Source: Ctenosaura bakeri (lineage: Eukaryota > Chordata > Lepidosauria > Squamata > Iguanidae). From it: a stretch of 64,000 nt of DNA. How positions within the stretch are numbered: the first letter of the stretch is position 1; every line of letters begins with the position of its first letter. A program made the position numbers and the translations under genes. The stretch is taken from contig CAOLHI010001820.1 of the NCBI GenBank assembly GCA_948474755.1, forward strand, positions 186,001 to 250,000, in the 5' to 3' direction. Under the pieces are notes generated by a model. It did not search any database and had not been told where the DNA came from. It worked only from the letters and a program-made list of their open reading frames with translations. This document shows positions 1 through 10,330 of this stretch, one piece after another.

Positions 1-1
1 G

Positions 2-913
2 CGAGACGAACAGACACTCCGACTGCAGCTGCCGGGAGACGTCCGCTCATCCCTCCGATGGTGGCAGTCGCGATGCAATCTCATGTCAGGGATGCCTTTC
101 CAACAGCCGACACCGAAGGTGACGGTAACGACCGACGCCTCCCTGTATGGATGGGGTGCCCACTGCGGCGATCTCAGAGTCCGCGACAGATGGACCGACG
201 ACGAGACCGCTCTCCATATCAACGCGCTGGAGCTGCTCGCCGTCTGGAAAGCCCTACGGGCGTTCCGCCACGCCGTGGCGGGGCGCACGGTCCTGATTCT
301 GACGGACAACACCACCGCCGTCTGCTACATCAACAGACAAGGTGGGACTCATTCCACGACCCTGCTCCACATCGCGCTCGACCTGTGGGACTGGTGCATT
401 CGCCTGCACACGCATCCCGTGGCGGTTCACCTGGCCGGGCAGGAGAACACCACGGCAGACGCCCTCAGCAGGGACACCTCATCCCATCACGAATGGTCTC
501 TCTCCGGAGAGGCGTTCAGACTGATTCGGGACCGCTGGGGCGAACCATCGATCGACCTCTTCGCGACCAGGGAAAACGCGAAGTGTCGCCGATTCTGTTC
601 CAGAGCGGGCCACGATCGCGCCTCCATCGGGGACGCTTTCCAGCTTCCGTGGACCGGGGAACTCCTCTACGCGTTCCCGCCGTTCCCGCTGCTCGGCCGG
701 ACGATATCGAAGATCCTCCCCGACCGAGCCGACGCGATCCTGGTAGCCCCCTACTGGCCGAGGCAACATTGGTTCGCACCCCTGCTACAAGCCGCACGGG
801 ACGACCTGCTCCGGCTGCCACCGACACCGGACCTGCTCTCCCACTCCGGCGGCCGAGTCCTCCATCCGGACCTGCCACGCCTGGCCCTCCATGCCTGGAG
901 GATATCGCACTAG
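2..913 (+). CDS. DIRS pol, C-terminal part: RNase H plus methyltransferase-like tail (copy A, partial)
   Basis: The frame is open from the window edge to a TAG at 911-913. RNase H, which would remove RNA from the RNA:DNA hybrid during reverse transcription, shows its acidic residues in order: TTDAS, ALELLA, LTDNTT and ADALSR. The tail that follows has IDLFA, then YAFPPF, then ILVAPYWP and HWF. This block is conserved after RNase H in DIRS elements and has been compared with N6-adenine methyltransferases. Here the usual D/N-P-P-F/Y motif reads FPPF, so methylase activity is doubtful. No stop or frameshift is visible in this copy. The recombinase is read in another frame that overlaps this one for most of its length. 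Confidence 0.85.
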   Translation, partial: RDEQTLRLQLPGDVRSSLRWWQSRCNLMSGMPFQQPTPKVTVTTDASLYGWGAHCGDLRVRDRWTDDETALHINALELLAVWKALRAFRHAVAGRTVLILTDNTTAVCYINRQGGTHSTTLLHIALDLWDWCIRLHTHPVAVHLAGQENTTADALSRDTSSHHEWSLSGEAFRLIRDRWGEPSIDLFATRENAKCRRFCSRAGHDRASIGDAFQLPWTGELLYAFPPFPLLGRTISKILPDRADAILVAPYWPRQHWFAPLLQAARDDLLRLPPTPDLLSHSGGRVLHPDLPRLALHAWRISH

Positions 914-1926
914 ACGACCCCGTCCTCGGTACCGTCCTCGTCGCGGCCAGGAAGGAATCCACCCGTCGCAACTATCAATACAAGTGGCGACGCTTCCTGA
1001 CCTTCGCTAACGAGAGGAGTGAGCCGGTATCGCCCGCGGGGCTCTCGACCGTCCTGCATTTCCTCCTGCACCTCCGGCAACAGGGGCTGGCGTTTCCATC
1101 CCTGAAGGTGTATCTCTCCGCGATCGTGGCATACCAACCGCCACGGTCGGCTGCCTCGGCCTTCTTCAGGAACGATACCGTTAAGCGGTTCCTGAAAGGA
1201 CTACATCATCTCTACCCGCCGGTATCGCCGCCGCTACCGCCGTGGTCCCTCTCATTGGTGCTCTCGCAGCTGACAAAGCCGCCCTTCGAGCCGATGGCGA
1301 CCTCGGATGACAGGCTCCTGACCATGAAAACTGCCTTCCTGGTAGCGGTGACCTCAGCGAGGCGAGCGGGTGAGATCACAGCTCTTCGATCCGATGAGCC
1401 CTTCACGGTCTTCCACAGGGACAAGGTGGTCCTGAGACCTGACATCTCGTTCCTGCCTAAGGTGGTGTCCAGTTTCCATCTCAACCAGGACATCATCCTG
1501 CCTGCCTTCTTCCCGAACCCGACGACACCGTTGGAGCGGTCCCTCCACTCACTGGACGTGCGTCGGGCATTGGCCTTCTACAAGGACAGGACTGCTTCCT
1601 TCCGACAGACGCCGCATCTCTTCGTTTGCTATGGGCGACGTCGGAAGGGCCTCAAAGTGTCCACCCAGCGCTTCTCCAAATGGGTGGTGAGGACTATTCA
1701 ACTGGCGTATGAGCTCGCGAGGAAGCCTCCGCCAGTCCTGCTTCGAGCCCACTCCACCAGAGCTGTGGCTACTTCTGCGGCCCTCCTGCGAGGAGTTGAC
1801 CTGCATGAACTCTGCCGTGTGGCGACCTGGTCCCAACCGTCGACCTTCGTGCGCCACTACAGGCTCGACTGCCGGTCGCGCAGAGATGCCCGGTTTGGAC
1901 GTGAGGTGTTGGCTTCCGTGCTGTAG
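58..1926 (+). CDS. Tyrosine recombinase ORF of DIRS copy A
   Basis: The recombinase domain occupies about 919-1926. It integrates the circular DNA intermediate by site-specific recombination instead of using a DDE integrase. The catalytic set is complete: Arg in SARRAGE (Arg codon 1363-1365), HSTR at 1750-1761 (His and second Arg) and the nucleophile Tyr in RHYRLD (Tyr codon 1858-1860). An N-terminal SAM-like core-binding region begins near NYQYKWRRF. The frame is open from the window start and overlaps the RNase H frame by about 850 nt. No ATG lies close before the domain, so the real start may be far upstream in the overlap, or expression may need frameshifting; 58 is only the first ATG of the open frame. 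This is the one recombinase in the window that looks functional. Confidence 0.85.
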   Translation: MVAVAMQSHVRDAFPTADTEGDGNDRRLPVWMGCPLRRSQSPRQMDRRRDRSPYQRAGAARRLESPTGVPPRRGGAHGPDSDGQHHRRLLHQQTRWDSFHDPAPHRARPVGLVHSPAHASRGGSPGRAGEHHGRRPQQGHLIPSRMVSLRRGVQTDSGPLGRTIDRPLRDQGKREVSPILFQSGPRSRLHRGRFPASVDRGTPLRVPAVPAARPDDIEDPPRPSRRDPGSPLLAEATLVRTPATSRTGRPAPAATDTGPALPLRRPSPPSGPATPGPPCLEDIALDDPVLGTVLVAARKESTRRNYQYKWRRFLTFANERSEPVSPAGLSTVLHFLLHLRQQGLAFPSLKVYLSAIVAYQPPRSAASAFFRNDTVKRFLKGLHHLYPPVSPPLPPWSLSLVLSQLTKPPFEPMATSDDRLLTMKTAFLVAVTSARRAGEITALRSDEPFTVFHRDKVVLRPDISFLPKVVSSFHLNQDIILPAFFPNPTTPLERSLHSLDVRRALAFYKDRTASFRQTPHLFVCYGRRRKGLKVSTQRFSKWVVRTIQLAYELARKPPPVLLRAHSTRAVATSAALLRGVDLHELCRVATWSQPSTFVRHYRLDCRSRRDARFGREVLASVL

Positions 1927-1962
1927 GACCTGACCCGCCGTCCGACCGGTAAGCTACACAGT

Positions 1963-2059
1963 CTCCTAGTGTATGAAGGCACAGAGACCACGAAGAAGAA
2001 GAACAGGTTGCTTACCTGTAACTGTGGTTCTTCGAGTGGTCATCTGTGCCATCATACAC
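1963..2059 (+). repeat. DIRS internal complementary region (ICR), copy A
   Basis: Bases 1963-2000 are the reverse complement of the outermost left end, compared with copy H at 59555. Bases 2001-2059 are the perfect reverse complement of the outermost right end (2241-2299). The two pieces meet at CGAAGAAGAAGAACAGG, so the ICR is the complement of a right-end/left-end circle junction. In DIRS1-type elements this region is thought to splint the ends of the replication intermediate. Confidence 0.9.
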
Positions 2060-2089
2060 ACCCGCCCTTCCTCCCCTCTCTTTCAGGTC

Positions 2090-2299
2090 CCTGTAGGTTC
2101 TACGGCGGACGACAGAACTGAGGAGAGACCGTTGCTCGGCGGGAGGAGCATGCGCAGTACCGGCGTGGGGGAGGGGTTCCCGCCAAGCGAACAAGCTCTA
2201 GAAGTTTCCGAACGCTACCGCGCAGGCGCTAAAGCTCCTAGTGTATGATGGCACAGATGACCACTCGAAGAACCACAGTTACAGGTAAGCAACCTGTTC
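2090..2299 (+). repeat. Right inverted terminal repeat, copy A
   Basis: About 150 bp (roughly 2100-2255) are the inverse of the left terminal region of copy H (59575-59735). The last 59 bp pair with the ICR. The terminus carries CAGGTAAGCAACCTG, whose CAGGT and ACCTG arms are inverted around 5 bp and which also matches a 5' splice-site consensus. Confidence 0.88.
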
Positions 2300-2339
2300 A
2301 TTCATCTAGTTTAGCCAGATATCCCTGTACTACTTCTCT

Positions 2340-3035
2340 ACTTATTCTGTGCTGCATTTCCCTCACTTCCTCACCTGATCCCCACACCCCAGGTTGGGTA
2401 CTTCTATCCTTTTGAAAGAAAACTGAGGCAAAAAAGGTATTGAGTAGTTCTGCCTTCTCACTCCCCCCCCCGTTATTAATTGGTCATCTTCTCCACGTAG
2501 TGATCCTGTCATTTCCTTGTTTTTCCCTCTGCTACGGACCTTTCTAAAAATCCCCTTTTTATTGTTTTTAATCTCTCTGGCAAGCCTGAGTTGATTCTGT
2601 GCTTTAGCTTTTCTGTCCTTCTCCCTACATCTCCTGGCTATTTGCTTGAATTCCTCTTTGGTGGTTTCACCATTATTCCATTTCCTGTACATGTTTCTTT
2701 TAACACTTAACTCAGATGAGAGTTCTTCAGTCAACCATTCCGATTTCTTTAGACACCTGCCAATTTTTCCTGCTTATTGGCACAGTTTTCAATAGTGCCT
2801 TCAGTATCTCACTTTTAAGAAACTCCCATCCGTCATGAACTCCTCTCTCTTTTAGTAATCTTGACCGTGGGATTTCAGCAAGCAACTTCCTAAGTTTAGA
2901 GAAATAAGCTTTCTTAAAGTTTAGGATGCGTATCTGGCTACACTTGGCTTCTCCTTCCCACTGAATGACAAACTCCAAAAGAGCATGGTCACTCCTTCCT
3001 AAGGATCCCACCACCTCCACCTCATCAACTAGAAG
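2340..3035 (-). mobile_element. CR1 LINE fragment (endonuclease end to RT linker)
   Basis: The minus strand encodes two overlapping frames, about 3020-2727 and 2734-2363. The first contains the SDHALLEF block that ends the AP-endonuclease domain of CR1. The second is the basic linker before RT (KAKAQNQLRLAREIKNNKKG). A frameshift separates them. Neither the RT core nor the 3' tail is present, so this is an internal fragment, antisense to PUM1. Confidence 0.85.
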
Positions 3036-4142
3036 AAATACTGTTGTTTATTAAGCAGTTTATCCAGGGTGGAATGCCACCTGTGTAGCAATTTGAATGT
3101 TTTTCCCAGGTTAATGGTGAGTAGAATGTTGTTTTCTTGGAAAATGGGATACAATACATTGCTTGTTAAATAATTTTATTCTAGGTATGCAGATGTTAAT
3201 ATGGTAACTTTACACAACACTTTTATTTCAAGACCTGTATCTCTGATGATCTAATCTTGAATATTTATAATTGTCTAGCAGCCTGTATTTCTTGTCTCTA
3301 GATCTGTTCTGTTGCAAGATGACCATTTAAAGCGTGTAAGTACAGTATCAGTTAGGCCAGATCAATAAATGATCATGGTGGGTTTCAGAATTAGCATCTC
3401 CTGTAGTAAACTGCTCAATCTTAGTGTCAGAAATCACTAGTTAGACTTGATATTGGAGGCCATGGACTACTAATCTATCAATCAATCAGTTAATCTATCT
3501 ATCTTTATGTTCCAAAGACCCATCAATGTAACACATACAAAATGTATAAAACCAGTTAAAAGCACATCAAAAACTGGTACAAATTGTTCTCTAATCCTGG
3601 CTGCCTCAGAAAGAAACTTGGTGACAGCCAAAGTCATGCTGGGAAACTTACCATTTAATAAGAACTTGATAGAAAAATTGGGCAGATTTTCCTGGTAGGT
3701 TACTCATGAATGGGTTGGTTGCCTGTTTACAAATCTGCTTGTTGAGACTACAAGACAAAAGAATGCGCTTCATACATTATACTTCCCTGGTTACTAAAAG
3801 GACAAAGTCTTATAGTATATGAAACACTGGCAAATCAACATCAAAGCAATTTGGAGGAAAACACATTACACCTGGCCTTAGTAAATAGTCTGCAATACTT
3901 ACCAGTGGTCAAATTCTTTAGATAATGAGCTATGTAAAAAGGCCCCAACATAGTGTACATTCACAGCGCTTGGGGAGCAGGATACATATGACGAGTATGC
4001 AATTCACAAAAGACAGTGTCCCATATTCTTTGTTTTATAGATTTGAGGACAATGTCAAAACCCAGGTTGGAAAGAAATATTGAAGCAGTTTTTTTAGTGA
4101 TAAGCTTGGACCAACCACTATACATAATTAGTTTTGTAATAT
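3036..4142. other. PUM1 intron, no recognised element
   Basis: This is AT-rich intron sequence with a short degenerate ATCT/ATCA tract near 3470-3505. I see no convincing exon, RNA gene or named repeat. Confidence 0.5.
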
Positions 4143-5158
4143 TTTCACAGAACCATAGAGTTGGAAGACACCACGGACCATCCAGTCTAACTCCTTGCCG
4201 TGCATGAACACACATCAGAGCACTCCCAACAGATGGCCATCCAGCCTCTTTTAAAAAAAAACCCTCCAAAGAAGGAGACTCCACCCCACTCTGAGGCAGC
4301 ATGTTCCACTATTGAACTGCTCCTCCTTAGGAAGTTCTTCCTGGGGTTTAGGTAATTTTTTTCCTGTAGTTTGAATCCATTGCCCCTTGTCCTATTTTTG
4401 GAGGAGTGGAAAACAAACCCGCTCCCTCCTCGACATGATATCCCTTCAGATATTTAAACTTTGGCTATCATGTCCCTTCTTAACCTTCACTTCTGCGGGT
4501 TAAAAACATCCCTAGCCCCCTGAGCCGCTCCTCATGGGCGTGGCTTTTTAAGACCCTTCACCATTTTGGTCACCCTTTTCCCAGGACATGTACCAGTTTT
4601 TGTTAATCCCTTCTTGAATTGGGGTCCCCCAAGAACTGGACACAGTTTTCCCAGATGAGGTCTAACCAAAAGCAAAATAAGGGGTATGTTCCCCCCTTAA
4701 TCTAGACACCATACTCCTATTGATGCAACCAAGAATTGTGTTGGCTTTCTTAGTTGATGCATCACACTGCTGACTCATGTTCAGCTTTTGGTCCACCAAA
4801 CTCCTAGATCCCTTTCACAGGTACTGTTATTCAGCCACATGTCCCCCATCCTATATTTGTCCGTAGCATTTTTTTCTGCCTAAGTGTAGGACCTTACATT
4901 TCTTCTGTTGAAATTTGTTTTGTTGGGTTTTTTGGCCCAGCTCTCCAATCTGTTAAGGTCATTTTGAATTTTAACCCTGTCCTCTAGTGTATTAACCCCC
5001 TTCCAATTTGGTATCATCTGCAAACTTGATCAGAAATGCCCGCTACTCCTTCATCCAAGTCATTGATGAAGATGTTGAATACGCTGGGTCCAGGATACAA
5101 CCGTATGTGTGGGACCCCACTAGTCATTTCTCTCCAGGATGAAGAGAAGTTATTGGTG
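4143..5158 (-). mobile_element. CR1 LINE, 3' portion
   Basis: The + strand opens with the familiar CR1 3'-end complement (CATAGAGTTGGAAGACACC) and runs back through the end of RT. The minus strand reads PSLEGFF near 4250, as in the CR1 RT C-terminus. It is 5'-truncated and decayed. Its far edge abuts a 30-bp inverted repeat arm at 5158. Confidence 0.85.
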
Positions 5159-5187
5159 AGAAGGAGATCAGGATATGGATAGTAATT
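5158..5187. repeat. Left arm of 30-bp inverted repeat
   Basis: GAGAAGGAGATCAGGATATG and the following 10 bases are the inverse of 5589-5618 with one mismatch. The 401-bp spacer (5188-5588) begins with a T-rich tract and has no recognised content. Confidence 0.8.
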
Positions 5188-5588
5188 TTTTTTTTCCCAC
5201 TTTTTTTCCTTTCACAGAAAAACTTCTGCAACTGAATGTGGTGAGTGGTCTATGCATTTGAAGAAAGATCATGCTTTTTATTTTTTAAGAGATTTTAATC
5301 ATCCAGATTAAATATGACTTTAAATGTTTAATTCATTTGATTTTTTTTTTCTTCCAAAATTACAGAGGTGTTGATTTGAGCAGGAGCTGTGAGAATCAGG
5401 AGACATGTAGGAATCCACTGGAAACTTCTTATAAATGTGTCTAAAAATGGGCATAGGGCAACTTTTCCAAACTGCTGTTTTCTTCATAAAGGAAGTTTTT
5501 CCTGGCACCAGTGACCTTTCCCCTTCTGTGCAAAATGTAGCGTCTAAAATCCCATTATGAGGAAAGGGCAAACCTCCATTTCATGTTG

Positions 5589-5618
5589 AATTACTATCCA
5601 TATCCTGATCTCTTTCTC
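5589..5618. repeat. Right arm of 30-bp inverted repeat
   Basis: This is complementary to 5158-5187 at 29 of 30 positions. It lies 47 bp before the left end of DIRS copy B. Confidence 0.8.
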
Positions 5619-5665
5619 TCCCCCCAGAAGTACGTTACACCTCTGACTCTGACATATAATGAAAC

Positions 5666-5850
5666 TTCTTCTTCGTGGTCTCTGTGCCTCATACAATGGG
5701 AATTTTGGCGCCTGCGCGGTAGCGTTGGAAGTTCTAGAGCTCGTTGGTTTGGGGGGAGCCCCCCCCCCCTCGGTCGTACTGCGCATGCTCCTCCCCCCGG
5801 GCCCCAAAAGTCTCTCCTCAGTTCTTTCCTGTCCGCCTAGCGAAAGGAAG
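5666..5850 (+). repeat. Left inverted terminal repeat, copy B
   Basis: The sequence TTCTTCTTCGTGGTCTCTG and the following 165 bp are inverted at about 11540-11710. A long C run near 5758-5772 interrupts the match. Confidence 0.85.
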
Positions 5851-6073
5851 GTTCTTCTTGTTGGCTTGCTTTTTTTCCTGCTGCGTAGTTTTTGGATTTG
5901 GAATCGACCTCGGACCGTCTCTTGACTCTCCCTACGGACTTCCCCTTGGGTTTTTTGGGTTTCGTTTTTCACGTTTTTTGGATCCTTTTTCGCCTTTCCC
6001 TCGGCTTTTTTTTCGGCTCGGTGGGGCTTTCCCTCTGACTCCCCCCTTCACCTTCCCCATTGCCCCGCGTTTT

Positions 6074-8230
6074 ATGTCGGCATTTTTTAAAGTCCTGCGC
6101 CTCCTGTGGAAGGAAGGTCCCCCTTTTTGACCGACACTCGAAGTGTCTTTTTTGTTTGGGTGAGGGACATAACGTCCAAACTTGCCCCGTGTGGGGGAAA
6201 ATTCCCCCACCAGACACTTCGGAACCGGGGCGGGGTTTGAAGTCTTTTTGCTGGGAGCAGTCTCTCCGCGCCCAGAAGACCGAGCCCCCTTCCGATGGAG
6301 AAAGGCCTTTCTCGCCCTCCTCCTTTTCCCCCGACGGCCGCCGGAACCTCGATACCGTCGGTGTGGAAGCCCCCAGTCCCCGGTGATGAAGCTACCGAGG
6401 ACCCCGAAGATCCCCAACGGGTCGGTCACGAGATGCCCCCGCGGCCTCCTCCTCGAAACCGCTGACTTCTGCCCAGAAGAAGCCCCCTGCTGGGAGGAAC
6501 CGAGGGAGAAGAAAAAGAAGGGGAAGGGGCGGCCCCCTCCGGAAAACCCCCCGGGCCCAAACTGACCCCGCCGCCTACCCAGCCCGGGGGAAAGTCGGCC
6601 CTCTCCGACCCCCCGGGGGCGCCGCAGGCCCAGGAGATCCTGAAGCTCTCGGACGACGACCAGCCCGTCGACCACCCCTTCCCAGCCTCCGAAGCTAGTC
6701 GTGGAGACTGTGCCGCCGAGCCGCCGTCCATCTCCGGGCGCCACGTGGACACCCCCGGGACTTTCCTCCCCCAGCATGGCGAATCCCGATCTCCGGGCCA
6801 CGGGGCCAGGCCTCCATCCCCGCGGCGGGGGAAATGCGCCTGGGGGGCCCTTTGCGTGCAGGCGAGAGCGCGCACTCCCCAATTTGGGGAGTTTGCGCTG
6901 GCCCAAAGGGAGGCACGACCCCCCGGGCTCCTATTTTCCTACTCGCCCCCCCTACCGGGACCGCTACCACCCGGACCCAAGGTACTGGTCGCCACGGCCA
7001 CGCTCCCACTCGCCCCCAAAGGGAACGCCGCTTTCTTGCCATGGGCGATCGCCCCCAGGCCCCCCGAGCTCCCCCGCGGCCCGGGAACCATCACACCGCT
7101 GCGCCCCCGGTTCTCCCCCCCGCCACGGACTGCGGCCACGGCGACCAGACCGACCCCCCAGGCCACCCCGGCTTAAGCGGGGGGCCTCGGGGCGAGCGCG
7201 CAGGCGGTGGTACACCCGAAGCCATCGATATCGCCCCCGGAGACCGTGCCGGCCCCGACGGTACCGCCTGCCGCTCCGCCGTGCAGCCAGCACCGCAACT
7301 GCCGAGAGCGGAGGAGAAGGCCGCGGAACGTTCGCCATCCCCGTCCCATGACTCCTATGAAATCGGACTCGGACTCCACGGAATCCACGCTGTCCTCCCC
7401 GAGTTTACCGCCGCTGGGCTTCGGGGGGTCCGCTCCCCGGGAAACGGCCCCGGAGGACGTGCGCCGGGTTTTTTGCAGTCCTCCTTCGAATGGGGACGGC
7501 GCTCGGCCTCAAGGTGGGCCCGCCCCGCAGGCGCAAAACCCGGTCTTCCAATACCTGGAAACCCGACCTCCATCAGCCGTGCCGCTCCCGTTCCTGCCAA
7601 CCCTGGCGGACGCGCTGAAGCAACCCTGGGCGAAGCTGGCATCCGGCAGCCCCATCCCAAATAGGCTTGAACATTTGTACAGGACCCAGAAGGAAGGAGC
7701 GGGTTCCCCTTTTAAACCCCCCCGTCCCGAACTCAGTGGTGGTGGAACCCTCCCAAAACACGGGGTGGCAACCGGGCCCACACCACCCCGCCCGATCGGG
7801 AAGGCCGGAAACTCGACAGCTTTGGGAGGAGGTTCTGTTCCCGGGGGCGTCCTTGGTGTCCAGGACCGCCAACACCATGGCTTGCCTGGCGGCCTACCCC
7901 CTGGAACCTCTTTGATCGCCTGGGCCCTCTCCTGGCTGACCTCCCGGAAGAGTCCCCCGCGTCCGCCACGCAGATCTTCGGAGAGGCCGTGGCCGTGGCC
8001 ACCCAGCAATTCGCCTCCGGGGGGGGCCCCCCTGGAGTCCCCCCTCGAGGGTGATGGTTGGTGCTGTGGCCCTCCGCCACGTGTGGCTCCGTTCCTCCAG
8101 CCTCCAGGAGGACAGCCCTGGGGGAAAGGGGGGGCCCCCTTGACGGGCAGGGGCTTTCCACACGTCCACAGACGCCATGGACCACCTCGTTAAGGCCCGG
8201 CTGACGGCGGGAAAAACGGGATAACCGGGC
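6074..8230 (+). pseudogene. Gag-like ORF1 of DIRS copy B (frameshifted)
   Basis: An ATG at 6074 begins MSAFFK, but the knuckle is read in another frame: CASCGRK, then CLFCLGEGHNVQTC at about 6100-6190. Next come the SFCWEQSL block (about 6240) and a long Pro/Arg/Ser-rich stretch. A C-terminal domain is recognisable from LPTLADALKQPWAKL and PIPNRLEHLY (about 7590-7680). At least several frameshifts are required. By position and knuckle it should be the nucleic-acid-binding structural protein of the element. Confidence 0.75.
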
Positions 8231-8399
8231 CCCCCCAGGCTCGCCGGTCGTCCCAGTCCAGGTCGTCATGGCGGAGGTCCTCCTCGTCCTCGTCCTTTGG
8301 GTTTCCCCGGGCCCCGCGCTCGACCGCCTCGAGACCGTCCGCGGCAGCAGCACAGAGGAGGCCCCACCGACGGCAGCCTCCGCCGTCCCGGGCTTCCTC

Positions 8400-10330
8400 G
8401 GGTTGGGGGGGGGGGCGATTTGATGCCTCCCGCAGGACACTACCGATGCCGTCCTTTTCCCCTCCAGCAGAACTCCTCCATCATCCGAACCTGGCCCGGG
8501 CCCGTCGACCGATGGCGCGGGGATCACCACGGACTCCTGGGTACTTCCCCTCGTCCGCCTGGGGTACGCCATCGGGGTTCCGGGGGGCCACCACGGGGCC
8601 TCTACTACTTTTACCCCGGCCACCCCGGCTCTGCTGGGGGGATCCAGTCCCTCTCGACAAAAGGGGCGATAAAGGCTTCCCCCCCTAGCCAGAACCACCG
8701 GCTTCTACTCGAGGTACTTCGCCGGGCCCAAACCAGACGGGTCCCTACGCCCCCTCCTGGACCTTCGGGGAGTGAACGAATACATTCACCCCAAGAGGTT
8801 CAAGATGGTCACCCTGCCAAACGATCCTCCCCCTTTTTCCGACAAGGGGGTTTGGGTGGCATCCATAGCCTCAAGGACGCCTACTTCCACATCTTTGATC
8901 CGTTCCCAGCACAGGCGGTACCTGCGCTTTGCGATCGACAGTGCCAGCTACCAGTACCGCGTCCTGCCCTTTGGACTCTCCACTGCACCCCGCGTGTTCA
9001 CGAAGTGCATGGCTCCCATCGTCTCCTTCCTGCGAAGAGGCGTCTTTGGTCTACCTCTATCTCGACGACTGGCTATTGGTGGCGTCCTCCCAAAAACAAA
9101 CTTTAAAAAGACATTCACCTCACCTTGACATGGCTCACCCGGCTCGGGCTCAAGGTAAACCCCAAAAAGTCCCACCTCGAGCCCACCCGCCTCCTCGATT
9201 TCATCGGGGCGACCCTCAATACCGTGTCGGGAAGGGCCTACCTACCAACGGAGAGGGCCCGGACGCTCACCCCCGCGGCGCGGGCGGCCTCCCAGGGGCC
9301 CCCACGGTATCGGCCAAAACCGCTGCAGCAGCTGCTCGGCTACATGGCGGCGACCAAGGCCGTCACCTATCTCTCCAGGCTACGAGCACGACCCCCGCAG
9401 CACTGGATCATCAGGGTCTTCGACCCGCTCCAGGACGAAACAGTCCCATCGGTACCGCATTCCCCCCCAGATCCGGCAGACTCTCTGATGGTGGCAGTCC
9501 CCCCGAAACCTGATGTCGGGAATGCCGTTTCCGCCAGCCCAGACCCCGGGGCACGATAAAGACGGACGCGTCCCTGCTGGGGTGTGGAGCCCACGCCGGA
9601 GATCTTTCGGGTCAAGGGCGCCTGGATGGACGGTGAGACGTTCCTCCATATAAAGCTTTTAGAACTCCTCGCCATCCACAAAGCCCTGATGGCGTTCCCG
9701 GGGACCTGGTGGTGGGCCGCTCCGTGCTGATCCTCACCGACAACCCGGCCCTGTGTTACGTGAACAGGCAAAAGGGGGGAAACCCCCTCCACCACGCTTC
9801 CGCCATCGCACTCGCCCTCTGGGACTTGCCGCCTCCTTTATCCACCCGCTGGCGGTTCACCTGGCGGGGCAGGAGAACACCATGGCGGATGCCCTCAGCA
9901 GGGACACCTCCTCCTACCACGAGTGGTCCCTGGGGCCCAAAGACGCCTTCCGTATGCTCCGACACCGGTGGGGCGAGCCGACCGTTGACCTCTTCCCCGA
10001 CCAGCCAGAACGCGAAATGCCGACACTTCTGCTCCGGGCAGGGCACGATCCCCGCTCCATCGGCGATGCGTTCCAGATCCCGTGGGACGGGGGACTCCCC
10101 GTACGCCTTCCCGCCGTTCCCGCTCCTCGCCTGCGTCGTATCGAAGATCATCGCGGACAGAGGGGACGGGGGTTTTGGTAGCACCGTACTGGCCGAGGCA
10201 GCACTGGTTCGGCCCCCCCCATCCCAGGCCTCCCGGGGGAGGACCCTAAAATTCCCCCCTGGCGCCGGACCTGCTCTCCCCCCTCCAACGGCCAGGTGCT
10301 ACACCCGGACCTTCCATATTGGCCCTCCCA
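8400..10330 (+). pseudogene. RT / RNase H / methylase-like pol of DIRS copy B (frameshifted)
   Basis: RT is seen as PKRFKMVT, QHRRYLRFAI and LPFGLSTAPRVFTKC at about 8790-9020, then GLKVNPKKSHLEP near 9140-9180 and LLGYMAATKAVTYL near 9330-9370. RNase H follows with LTDN (about 9735) and ADALSRDTSS (about 9890). The tail has VDLF and AFPPFPLL-like blocks around 9980-10140. The YLDD box is out of frame at about 9050-9070. The order is the same as in copy H. Confidence 0.8.

Larger units (their letters stand above)
1..2299 (+). mobile_element. DIRS-type YR retrotransposon, copy A (right part)
   Basis: This is the 3' two-thirds of a young DIRS element; its left part lies outside the window. In order it holds the end of RT, RNase H, a methyltransferase-like tail, a tyrosine recombinase, the internal complementary region and the right inverted terminal repeat. 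Bases 1-664 match 63337-64000 (copy H) with only six mismatches that I can count, so A and H belong to the same recent subfamily. It is GC-rich with CpG retained, unlike most other copies here. The right end is placed at 2299 because 2241-2299 is the perfect reverse complement of 2001-2059. Presence of the ICR points to the DIRS1 group rather than Ngaro, which has split direct repeats. Confidence 0.93.

Noticed and set aside
3300..3345. A possible micro-exon flanked by CTCTAG and GTAAGT reading SVLLQDDHLKR
   Set aside because: It does not correspond to any PUM1 segment I know, is only about 30 nt and has a weak acceptor; most likely chance.
5932..8698. Long minus-strand ORFs in copies A, B and H
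   Set aside because: They are antisense shadows of Gag/pol in GC-rich DNA with few stop codons.
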